A stretch of 5,331 bases of DNA from Reyranella sp. (GCA_016780605.1 JADHLS010000459.1:1-5331); one strand, 5' to 3'. Positions 1 through 5,331 are shown, numbered from the stretch's first letter. Notes: generated from the letters alone by a model not told the origin. Numbers and translations: made by a program.

Positions 1-911
1 AGCATCGCAGCCTGCTCGACGCCATCCAGTCCGAATACGGCGTGCCGCCGCAATACATCATGGCGTTCTGGGGCATCGAGACCAACTTCGGCGGCTTCAT
101 GGGCGACTTCCAGGTCGTGCGCTCGGTGGCGACGCTCGCATGCATGACCAAGCGGCGCGACTTCTTCAGCAACGAGACGGTGCAGGCGCTGCGCATCCTC
201 GCCATGAACCACATGACGCGCGAGCAGATGCGCGGCTCGTGGGCCGGCGCCATGGGCAACATGCAGTTCATGCCCTCGACCTTCATGAAGTGGGGTGTCG
301 ATCGCACCGGCGATGGCCGCATCGATCTGTGGAACAGCCTGCCCGACGCCTTCGCCTCGGCCGCCAACTACCTGCGCGGCGTCGGCTGGAAGCCGCCGCT
401 GCCTGCCGCCGAAGAAGTGTTCCTGCCGCAGAACTTCCCGCTCGATCAGGCCGACACCACCATCGAAAAGCCGGTGCGCGCCTGGGCGGCGATGGGAGTG
501 AGGCGGGCGGGCAATGCGCCGCTGCCCAACAGCGAGGATCTCTCCTCGATCATCCTGCCGGCGGGCTATCGCGGTCCGGTCTTCATCCTCTATCCCAACT
601 TCAAGGCGGTGATGAACTGGAACCGCTCGACACTCTATGCGCTGTCGGTCGCGATCCTGGCCCAGCAGATCGCGGGTGGCCCTCCGGTCATGCAGCAGGC
701 CCCCGGCGACGACGCGCCGTTGCCGCGCGACACCGTCATCGACATGCAGAATCGCCTAACCCGCCTCACGCTCTACACCGACGAGATCGACGGCCTGCTC
801 GGCCCCAAGACACGCTCGGCGGTGCGCCTCTACCAGAAGCAGATCGGCATGCCGGCCGACGGCCACCCGACACCGGAGTTCGTGCGCCGCCTGCAGCAAG
901 CGGTCCGCTGA
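1..911 (+). CDS. Lytic murein transglycosylase, MltB/SLT_2 family with C-terminal peptidoglycan-binding domain (5' truncated by window)
   Basis: Cleaves the MurNAc-GlcNAc bond of peptidoglycan, leaving 1,6-anhydroMurNAc, in the periplasm. The frame is open from base 3 with no stop upstream, so the gene enters from the left; the GTG at 42 is internal. 302 codons are visible. The predicted catalytic Glu lies in the motif IETNFG (codon at 78-80). The family block GAMGNMQFMPSTF follows at visible residues about 82-94, then an EF-hand-like loop DRTGDGRIDLW (about 100-110), like the calcium site of E. coli Slt35/MltB. Late in the catalytic domain come YPNF and NWNRSTLYA. Residues about 245-300 form a PG_binding_1 domain (DEIDGLLGPKTRSAVRLYQ). 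The signal peptide and roughly the first 100 residues are outside the window, so lipoprotein versus soluble form cannot be decided. The family call is firm; the exact paralogue is not. Confidence 0.93.
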   Translation, partial: HRSLLDAIQSEYGVPPQYIMAFWGIETNFGGFMGDFQVVRSVATLACMTKRRDFFSNETVQALRILAMNHMTREQMRGSWAGAMGNMQFMPSTFMKWGVDRTGDGRIDLWNSLPDAFASAANYLRGVGWKPPLPAAEEVFLPQNFPLDQADTTIEKPVRAWAAMGVRRAGNAPLPNSEDLSSIILPAGYRGPVFILYPNFKAVMNWNRSTLYALSVAILAQQIAGGPPVMQQAPGDDAPLPRDTVIDMQNRLTRLTLYTDEIDGLLGPKTRSAVRLYQKQIGMPADGHPTPEFVRRLQQAVR

Positions 912-924
912 CGACGGGCTGCCT

Positions 925-1638
925 TTGACGGCGTTCATCGCACTCAACAACCGGCGGGGCACGCGCTTCCTTGACGGGACGACACTTGCCGCGGTCGATG
1001 CCTGGTGCACGAAGCATCTCGGCAGGGACGCCCTCCAGTTCTGCCAGATGTTCACGGTCCGCTTCAGCGCCGGCTCCTTCGTATTGAAGGCCATATCCGG
1101 CGATCGCCTGCTGGTGCGAGCCCGCGTCTATCAGGCCGCCGTCCACATCGCCACGCTCGCGCTTCGGCTCGATCCATCGCAGCGGCGAGCTCACCTCAGC
1201 TGGTTCGTCGTCGCTCCGACCGGCCGGGGAGGCGCCACGACCCGGCAGCTCTTGCAGAACATCCTGCTTATCGAGCGGGACTGTGGCATCGGACGAATGA
1301 CCCTGCAGGCGGCGCTGACGCACGGTGCTTACGTCTGGGCCGTCCATGGGTTCCTGCCGACGACGAGCGCCGCCTGGACCGCCCTGGCCGGACGCCTGGC
1401 GACAAAGCTCGCAACCTTGGCGCCGTCCTGCACGACAGCGCAGGTTGCGGCCATCCAGCAGCTCCTGAAGTCGCCGGACAGGCAGGCGCTGCGCGCGATC
1501 GCGGCGACCAGGGTTCCCGCAGGCGGCATGGCGCTTGGCAAGCAGTTGCTGATGGGCGAGAGCTGGAATGGCGAATTGGACCTTTCCGACGAGCCTTCTG
1601 CGCTTATATATTTGCGGCGAATAGGATTGATCCCGTGA
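925..1638 (+). CDS. Uncharacterised protein with GNAT (N-acetyltransferase)-like fold
   Basis: 237 residues, not recognised as a named family. Residues about 90-146 look like the core of a GNAT fold: a strand (HLSWFVVAP), a loop TGRGGA (99-104) placed where the acetyl-CoA pyrophosphate-binding (Q/R)xxGx(G/A) motif sits, a helix (TTRQLLQNILLIERDCG), a strand (RMTLQAAL), then GAYVWAVHGFLP (134-145), reminiscent of the late GNAT segment with a conserved Gly-Phe. The first motif residue is Thr rather than Gln/Arg, so activity is uncertain. The C-terminal part holds a short motif GKQLLMGESWNGELDL (205-220). There is no signal peptide or membrane segment. The TTG start at 925, 13 bp after the transglycosylase stop, has no clear Shine-Dalgarno; the next ATG, at 1048, would remove 41 residues. 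The 3' end is unusually AT-rich (about 1600-1630). It probably forms a unit with the next gene, 10 bp downstream. Confidence 0.68.
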   Translation: MTAFIALNNRRGTRFLDGTTLAAVDAWCTKHLGRDALQFCQMFTVRFSAGSFVLKAISGDRLLVRARVYQAAVHIATLALRLDPSQRRAHLSWFVVAPTGRGGATTRQLLQNILLIERDCGIGRMTLQAALTHGAYVWAVHGFLPTTSAAWTALAGRLATKLATLAPSCTTAQVAAIQQLLKSPDRQALRAIAATRVPAGGMALGKQLLMGESWNGELDLSDEPSALIYLRRIGLIP

Positions 1639-1648
1639 CCGGCAGGCC

Positions 1649-1975
1649 ATGACCAACAAGCTCGGACCAACGTTTGACGTCATTGCGGCAGCCGATGCCG
1701 AGCCGAGGCGCGCCGTGCGCGGCAGCTCGAAGGCCAAGCCGTCACCCCGGCTCCGGAACGACTGGAGGCTTGTGCCGGTGGAAGAAGTCCTGTTCGCAGA
1801 GATGGACCACCCCGCGCTTGCCGGACCCTTCGCGGATACCGAGATCGAGCGGCTTGCGGCGGCGTTCGGACTGACGACGGACGAAATCGCCGAGCTCTAC
1901 CCCCGCGACGCCCTTACGCCGGCTGCAGCAGCCGAACCGCCCCGGCCGAGAGCCCGATCGACACGGGCAAGGTAA
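1649..1975 (+). CDS. Small hypothetical protein paired with the GNAT-like gene
   Basis: 108 residues, no family recognised. Residues 1-40 are basic and probably disordered. Residues about 41-86 form a more ordered, acidic, helix-prone part (VPVEEVLFAEMDHPALAGPF, then IERLAAAFGLTTDEIAELYP). The last 20 residues are Ala/Pro/Arg-rich, and from about residue 89 they are encoded by the strand opposite the final codons of the convergent lipid kinase, so this tail is probably not conserved. The ATG at 1649 follows the upstream stop by 10 bp, with only a weak purine stretch (GGCAGG) before it, suggesting co-transcription with or translational coupling to the GNAT-like gene. A partner or regulator of that protein is possible from position alone; nothing in the sequence proves it. 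Confidence 0.6.
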   Translation: MTNKLGPTFDVIAAADAEPRRAVRGSSKAKPSPRLRNDWRLVPVEEVLFAEMDHPALAGPFADTEIERLAAAFGLTTDEIAELYPRDALTPAAAAEPPRPRARSTRAR

Positions 1976-2837
1976 GCGCGTTGTCGCCGTCGATCTGCAC
2001 GGGCTGCTCGCCCGGCTCGCCGGCGTCGTTCAGCACCGATACCGTCACATTGCGCCCGGCAACGACCCGATAGCCGCCGCTCTTCGGCAGCCGGCCCAGC
2101 AGCAGGGCAAGGCCATAGCGGAAGGTCTGCCAGCGGCCCCAGCGCTCGAACAGGCAGACATGCAACAGGGGCTCACCGAGAGCGGCCTTCGGCGCAACGA
2201 CATAGGGCCCGGCATAGTGCCGGCTGCGCGTCACGATGACCGATGACGCCTCGTAGGTCCGCCCGTCGATCTCGACGCGGTAGCGCACCGGCCGGTAACG
2301 CCGGGCCTCGACCAGGGAGCGCCAGACATAGGCGGCGCGGCCCAGCCGGCGTTTCAGCGGCGCGCTCACCCCCGCCACGACCTTGGCGTCGAAACCGGCG
2401 CCTGCCATCAGCGAGAAACAGCGCGTCCCCGCGCCGTTGATCGCTTGGCCCGGCTGCACCAGCAGCGCCCGCCCCGCGACCATCGTCTGCGCGACGGCCG
2501 CCGCGGAGAAGCCGAGACCGAGCTCGTGTGCCAGGACATTGGCGGTTCCCAGCGGCACGATACCGATCGCCGGCGTCTCGTCGCGGCGGCTGGCCAGGCC
2601 GTTCACGACCTCGTTGATCGTGCCGTCGCCGCCGGCAACGGCGATCACGCCGTAGCGGTGGGCGTCACAGGTCTCCGCCAGCCGACGGGCATCGCCGGCC
2701 GCCGCGGTTTCCACCACATCGACCGTCCAGCCTTCCGCACGGACATGGGCGGCGACCGCCTCGACCAGCCCGCGCCGGCGCCGTCCGGCAGTCGGATTGA
2801 CGATCAACAGCACGGCTTTTGGAGCAACGAGGTTCAT
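1914..2837 (-). CDS. Lipid kinase, YegS/Rv2252/BmrU (diacylglycerol kinase) family
   Basis: Probably phosphorylates a lipid hydroxyl with ATP, most likely diacylglycerol to phosphatidic acid, at the inner face of the cytoplasmic membrane. The 307 residues match the usual family length. Motifs in order: NPTAG (14-18), the nucleotide-binding GGDGTINEVVNGL (69-81), PLGTANVLAHEL (95-106), GAGFDA (146-151), YAGPYVVAPKA (208-218) and QIDGD (281-285). There is no signal peptide or transmembrane helix, as expected for a peripheral soluble kinase. The ATG at 2837 is the natural start because the first strand (AVLLIVNPTAG) follows closely. No good ribosome-binding site precedes it. It is divergent from the phosphoesterase/glycosyltransferase pair across 107 bp. 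Its 3' end overlaps the small gene on the other strand by 62 bp. Family members can also use sphingoid or other lipids, so the substrate is inferred; the fold and kinase class are clear. Confidence 0.9.
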   Translation of the reverse strand: MNLVAPKAVLLIVNPTAGRRRRGLVEAVAAHVRAEGWTVDVVETAAAGDARRLAETCDAHRYGVIAVAGGDGTINEVVNGLASRRDETPAIGIVPLGTANVLAHELGLGFSAAAVAQTMVAGRALLVQPGQAINGAGTRCFSLMAGAGFDAKVVAGVSAPLKRRLGRAAYVWRSLVEARRYRPVRYRVEIDGRTYEASSVIVTRSRHYAGPYVVAPKAALGEPLLHVCLFERWGRWQTFRYGLALLLGRLPKSGGYRVVAGRNVTVSVLNDAGEPGEQPVQIDGDNALTLPVSIGLSAGAVRLLQPA

Positions 2838-2859
2838 TGAAGCGTCACAATCGATTCAC
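2831..2859 (+). promoter_or_regulatory. Possible PhoB-type (Pho box) half-site array, weak
   Basis: Three 7-bp units spaced exactly 11 bp apart: GGTTCAT (2831-2837), GCGTCAC (2842-2848) and GATTCAC (2853-2859), with 4-bp spacers TGAA and AATC. The Pho box is known as two CTGTCAT-like repeats separated by 4 bp, so the geometry fits. The last two units match CTGTCAC at 5 of 7 and 4 of 7 bases. The first unit overlaps the kinase start codon, and the array lies about 55 bp upstream of the only -10 candidate found for the phosphoesterase, which is not the usual Pho-box placement. Chance occurrence is quite possible. Confidence 0.22.
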
Positions 2860-2944
2860 AGCCACGCAACCGCCGACATACACAATCCGCTGCGTCCCGC
2901 GCAATCGCGCCCAACATATTTTGTGGCGGTCGAGTCTTATCCAC
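2838..2944. other. Divergent intergenic region between lipid kinase and phosphoesterase genes
   Basis: These 107 bp must carry the start signals for both divergent genes. The stretch is less GC-rich than the genes around it. On the plus strand CATATT (2915-2920) is a possible -10 element about 25 bp before the phosphoesterase ATG, but no matching -35 was found. The kinase-proximal side holds an 11-bp-phased TCA repeat listed separately. No Shine-Dalgarno precedes the ATG at 2945. No RNA gene or strong terminator hairpin was seen. Confidence 0.5.
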
Positions 2945-3760
2945 ATGACCGTGATCGAGCGTAACCACCCTGCCCGCCATCGTGCGATCTTCCTGTCCGA
3001 TATCCATCTCGGCACGCGCGGTTGTCAGGCCGAATTGCTCCTCGACTTCCTGAAGAGGAACGAGAGCGAGACTCTGTACCTGGTCGGCGACATTGTCGAT
3101 GGCTGGCGCCTCAAGCGGTGGTGGTACTGGCCGCAGGCCCACAACGACGTCGTCCAGAAGATCATGCGCAAGGCGCGCAAGGGCACCAACGTCATCTACA
3201 TCCCGGGCAATCACGACGAGGCGGCGCGGCAGTACTGCCAGCTCACCTTCGGCGACGTGAAGGTCGAGGAGGAGGCGATCCACGTCCAGCCCGACGGCCG
3301 CAAGCTCCTGATCATTCATGGCGATCAGTTCGACGGCATCGTGCGCTATGCGCGCTGGCTCGCCATCCTGGGCGACTGGGCCTACAGCGCGGCGCTGCGC
3401 ATCAACACCACCTTCAACTGGGCGCGTCGCAAGCTCGGCCTGCCCTACTGGTCGCTGTCGGCGTACCTCAAGCACAAGGTCAAGAACGCCGTGCAATTCA
3501 TCGACAATTACGAGCACGCGGTGGCGAGCGAGGCCCGGCGGCGCGGCGTCGACGGCGTGGTGTGCGGCCACATCCATCACGCCGAGATCCGCACCATCGA
3601 CGGCATTCTCTACTGCAACGACGGCGACTGGGTCGAAAGCTGCACCGCCCTGGTCGAGGATTTCGACGGCCGCCTGCGCATCGTGCGCTGGGCCGAGGAA
3701 GTGGCCCGCCGCAACGCCATGCTGCCGCGGCTCGCGCCCGCGCGGCTTGCGGCAGAGTAG
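2945..3760 (+). CDS. plcP: Calcineurin-like metallophosphoesterase, probable phospholipase C PlcP (annotated in many genomes as UDP-2,3-diacylglucosamine diphosphatase)
   Basis: Predicted to hydrolyse phospholipids such as phosphatidylcholine to diacylglycerol and a phospho-head group at the cytoplasmic membrane, as PlcP of Sinorhizobium meliloti does under phosphate limitation. The 271 residues carry all di-metal motifs: SDIHLG (D19, H21), GDIVDGW (D49, D52), GNHDE (N89, H90, D91), IHGDQFD (H125) and GHIHHAE (H209, H211). GDIVDGW followed by the Trp/Tyr-rich WWYWPQAHND favours PlcP over classical LpxH, which has GDLFE there. The next gene, a glycosyltransferase, supports this. An LpxH-type lipid A role remains the alternative. 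The ATG at 2945 was chosen because the fold begins shortly after it. An in-frame ATG at 2819 would run antisense through the kinase start and add 42 unrelated residues. No Shine-Dalgarno is evident; the start may be leaderless or SD-independent. Confidence 0.82.
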   Translation: MTVIERNHPARHRAIFLSDIHLGTRGCQAELLLDFLKRNESETLYLVGDIVDGWRLKRWWYWPQAHNDVVQKIMRKARKGTNVIYIPGNHDEAARQYCQLTFGDVKVEEEAIHVQPDGRKLLIIHGDQFDGIVRYARWLAILGDWAYSAALRINTTFNWARRKLGLPYWSLSAYLKHKVKNAVQFIDNYEHAVASEARRRGVDGVVCGHIHHAEIRTIDGILYCNDGDWVESCTALVEDFDGRLRIVRWAEEVARRNAMLPRLAPARLAAE

Positions 3761-3765
3761 CCGGA

Positions 3766-4818
3766 TTGCGCATCGCCATCGTCTCCGACGCCTGGCGGCC
3801 CCAGATCAACGGCGTGGTGCGAACCATCGAGACCGTGGCCCAGCTGTTGCGCGCCGACGGCCATGAAGTCGAGGTCCTGGGCCCCGACCGCTTCCGCACC
3901 TTGCCGTGCCCGACCTATCCCGAGATTCGCCTGTCGCTGTTTCCGCGGGCTCGGCTGGCGCACATGCTGAAGCTCTATGCGCCCGACGCCATCCATCTCG
4001 TGACCGAGGGTCCGCTGGGCTGGGCGGCACGCAGCTTCTGCCTGGCGCGCGGCATTCCCTTCACCACCGCCTATCACACGCGCTTCCCCGAATACGTGCA
4101 TGCCCGCATCCGGCTGCCGGTGTCGTGGAGCTACGCCTTCGTGCGCCGCTTCCACGCGCCGTCGTCGGGCGTGCTGGTGGTGGCGCAATCGATCCGCGAC
4201 GAGCTCACGCGACGCGGCTTCAGGAATCTCGTGCCGTGGTCGCGCGGCGTCGACATCACCGCCTTCCATCCGCGCCCGCGCACCCAGACCGGCGACGGCC
4301 GGCCGATCTGGCTCTATGCCGGCCGCGTCGCCATCGAGAAGAACATCAAGGCCTTCCTCGACCTCGACCTCCCCGGCACCAAGTGGGTGGTGGGCGGCGG
4401 CCCGCAGCTCAAGGAGCTCCGAAACCGCTACAAGGACGCGCGCTTCTTCGGGTCGGTCGACACCGAAGAGCTGTCGCTGCGTTATGCCGAATCCGACTGC
4501 TTCGTCTTCCCCAGCCGGACCGACACGTTCGGCCTGGTCATGGTCGAGGCGCTGGCGTCCGGAGTCCCGGTGGCGGGTTATCCCGTGCCCGGTCCGCTCG
4601 ACGTGGTCACCGACCCGAAAGTGGGCGCCCTCGACGAAGACCTGCGCACCGCGTGCCTCAACGCCATCGACCGCGACCCGCAGGATTGCCGGCGTCATGC
4701 CGAGACCTTCACCTGGGAAGCGTGCGCGGCGCAGTTCCTGGCGGCCCTGAAGCCCATCCCCGGCAGCGTTTGGCAGCCGCTGAAAGGCCGGGCACTGCCT
4801 GACGCTGCAGCGTCCTGA
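3766..4818 (+). CDS. GT4-family glycosyltransferase, probable diacylglycerol glycosyltransferase (Agt-like)
   Basis: Predicted to move a sugar from a UDP-sugar to diacylglycerol, forming glucosyl- or glucuronosyl-diacylglycerol at the cytoplasmic membrane face. The 350 residues have two Rossmann-like domains of GT-B type. Visible features: MRIAIVSDAWRPQINGVVRT (1-20, first strand and glycine loop), AYHTRFPEY (102-110), GRVAIEKNI (186-194, the conserved Arg/Lys that bind nucleotide phosphates) and TDTFGLVMVEALASG (252-266). The usual E-x7-E pair appears here as D253-x7-E261. The TTG start at 3766 lies 5 bp after the plcP stop; it is the only start that keeps the first beta strand, and a weak purine stretch (GGCAGAG, 3751-3757) sits before it. 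The tight spacing implies one transcript and coupled translation. The resemblance to Agrobacterium Agt rests on family and neighbour, so sugar and acceptor are inferred. Confidence 0.83.
   Translation: MRIAIVSDAWRPQINGVVRTIETVAQLLRADGHEVEVLGPDRFRTLPCPTYPEIRLSLFPRARLAHMLKLYAPDAIHLVTEGPLGWAARSFCLARGIPFTTAYHTRFPEYVHARIRLPVSWSYAFVRRFHAPSSGVLVVAQSIRDELTRRGFRNLVPWSRGVDITAFHPRPRTQTGDGRPIWLYAGRVAIEKNIKAFLDLDLPGTKWVVGGGPQLKELRNRYKDARFFGSVDTEELSLRYAESDCFVFPSRTDTFGLVMVEALASGVPVAGYPVPGPLDVVTDPKVGALDEDLRTACLNAIDRDPQDCRRHAETFTWEACAAQFLAALKPIPGSVWQPLKGRALPDAAAS
4801..4814. other. 14-bp perfect palindrome at the end of the glycosyltransferase gene
   Basis: GACGCTGCAGCGTC reads identically on both strands and ends one base before the stop codon at 4816-4818. 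As RNA it could form a 5-bp stem with a TGCA loop. No T-tract follows, so intrinsic terminator activity is doubtful. It also encodes the Asp-Ala-Ala-Ala-Ser C-terminus and may be a coincidence of GC-rich coding sequence. Confidence 0.3.
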
Positions 4819-4870
4819 AAGCCGTTGAACTCCGCCGCAGCCGAACCAATGTTGGAGGCAACAAAGGGAC

Positions 4871-4874
4871 GGAG
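4871..4874 (+). promoter_or_regulatory. Ribosome-binding site of the VOC gene
   Basis: GGAG lies 6 bp before the ATG at 4881. It is the clearest Shine-Dalgarno in the window and fixes the start codon. A second GGAG further up (around 4854) is too distant. Confidence 0.7.
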
Positions 4875-4880
4875 CGCATC

Positions 4881-5270
4881 ATGGCAGCCCTCAACCACAT
4901 CATCATTCCGGCCAAGGACAAGGATGCCTCGGCGAGCTTCCTCGCCGGCATCCTCGGTGTGGAGGTCCAACCGCAATGGGGACCGTTCCGGCCGGTGCAG
5001 ACCAGCAACGGCGTCACCCTCGACTTCGTCGATTCCAAGGACGTGCGGACGCAGCACTACGCCTTCCTGGTCGACGACACGGAGTTCGACGCCTCGTTCG
5101 CGCGGCTGAAGAAGGCAGGCGTGCGCTACTTCGCCGACCACGACAAGAGCGGGCCCGGCGAGATCAACCATCACTGGGGCGGCCGCGGCGTCTACTTAGA
5201 GGATCCCAACGGGCACCTGCTGGAGTTGATCACCAAGCCGTACGGCGATCAGAACGAGATCCACCACTAG
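4881..5270 (+). CDS. VOC (glyoxalase/bleomycin-resistance) superfamily protein
   Basis: A 129-residue single-module VOC protein of two beta-alpha-beta-beta-beta units. The first unit begins ALNHIIIPAKD and runs to GVTLDFVD. The second starts at QHYAFLVDD and ends at GRGVYLEDPNGHLLELIT. Likely metal ligands are H6, H59 and E115, the usual VOC positions, so a divalent-metal enzyme is plausible; the fourth ligand would come from a dimer partner or from another position. EDPNGHLLELIT is the standard VOC signature. No signal peptide or membrane segment was seen, so it is probably cytoplasmic. The substrate cannot be read from the sequence; lactoylglutathione lyase, dioxygenase and thiol-transferase relatives share this fold. 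It lies 62 bp after the glycosyltransferase stop with its own good Shine-Dalgarno, so it may be separately transcribed, and a link to lipid metabolism is not implied. Confidence 0.88.
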   Translation: MAALNHIIIPAKDKDASASFLAGILGVEVQPQWGPFRPVQTSNGVTLDFVDSKDVRTQHYAFLVDDTEFDASFARLKKAGVRYFADHDKSGPGEINHHWGGRGVYLEDPNGHLLELITKPYGDQNEIHH

Positions 5271-5312
5271 ACCGGGATCTGCACCTCTCTTTCCAGCTTC
5301 ACTCAGGCTCCT

Positions 5313-5331
5313 CTCCCCCGCTAGGGGGGAG
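5313..5331. repeat. C/G-rich inverted repeat at right edge (terminator or dispersed palindromic repeat)
   Basis: CTCCCCC (5313-5319) pairs with GGGGGAG (5325-5331) around a GCTAG loop, starting 43 bp after the VOC stop codon. The stem may continue beyond the window. Similar C-run/CTAG/G-run palindromes are, as far as I know, common intergenic repeats in alphaproteobacteria, so a dispersed repeat is as likely as a terminator. Any T-tract would lie outside the window. Confidence 0.5.

Noticed and set aside
1576..1612. Possible internal promoter (TTGGAC and TATATA/TATATT) before the small gene
   Set aside because: The TATA-like element is clear, but TTGGAC is 23 bp away instead of about 17, and correctly spaced hexamers match poorly.
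766..1737. Long open frame (323 codons) on the minus strand opposite the GNAT-like gene
   Set aside because: Its composition is low-complexity and Arg/Gly/Ala-rich with no domain, and it overlaps the firm transglycosylase 3' end. The plus-strand frame has a coherent fold pattern.
925..1975. Classical GNAT toxin-antitoxin module (TacT/AtaT type)
   Set aside because: The enzyme is longer than those toxins, the small gene lies downstream rather than upstream, and no ribbon-helix-helix pattern is visible in the small protein.
2819..2944. Upstream extension of the phosphoesterase to the ATG at 2819
   Set aside because: The extra 42 residues run antisense through the kinase start and the intergenic region and do not resemble the family. 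The core fold begins just after the ATG at 2945.
3022..3765. N-terminal extension of the glycosyltransferase frame back to 3022
   Set aside because: The extension is an Arg/Pro-rich out-of-frame reading of the phosphoesterase gene. The GT-B fold starts exactly at the TTG at 3766.
3610..4698. Long open frame (362 codons) antisense to the phosphoesterase and glycosyltransferase genes
   Set aside because: It mirrors clear GT4 and phosphoesterase coding sequence, has no recognisable motif and is Arg/Ala/Gly-rich, as expected for a high-GC shadow frame.

Overview
This is a compact, GC-rich, densely coding chromosomal window. The high GC, G/C-ending codons, weak Shine-Dalgarno signals, TTG starts and gene families (MltB-type transglycosylase with a C-terminal peptidoglycan-binding domain; a PlcP-like phosphoesterase followed directly by a family-4 glycosyltransferase) suggest an alphaproteobacterium, perhaps Rhodospirillales or Hyphomicrobiales. 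That placement is inference; no rRNA or species marker is present.

Layout: (1) 1-911 (+), the 3' part of a lytic murein transglycosylase gene, cut by the left edge. (2) 925-1638 and 1649-1975 (+), two unnamed genes in tandem: a GNAT-fold-like protein and a small protein with a basic N-terminal part and an acidic helical second half. (3) 1914-2837 (-), a YegS/BmrU-type lipid (diacylglycerol) kinase, converging on and overlapping the small gene by 62 bp. (4) A 107-bp divergent intergenic region with three weakly conserved TCA-containing half-sites spaced 11 bp apart. (5) 2945-3760 and 3766-4818 (+), a calcineurin-like phosphoesterase most like phospholipase C PlcP (alternative: LpxH-type), then 5 bp later a GT4 glycosyltransferase resembling the diacylglycerol glycosyltransferase Agt. 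(6) 4881-5270 (+), a VOC/glyoxalase-fold protein. (7) A C/G-rich inverted repeat at the right edge.

Working model: the central genes form a membrane-lipid remodelling module. The phosphoesterase would release diacylglycerol from phospholipids, the glycosyltransferase would convert it to a phosphorus-free glycolipid, and the divergent kinase could return diacylglycerol to phosphatidic acid. The first two steps are known from rhizobial phosphate-starvation responses; the kinase link is inferred here from position and family. The GNAT-like/small-protein pair is the least explained part of the window. No tRNA, rRNA, CRISPR array, insertion sequence or prophage gene was seen.
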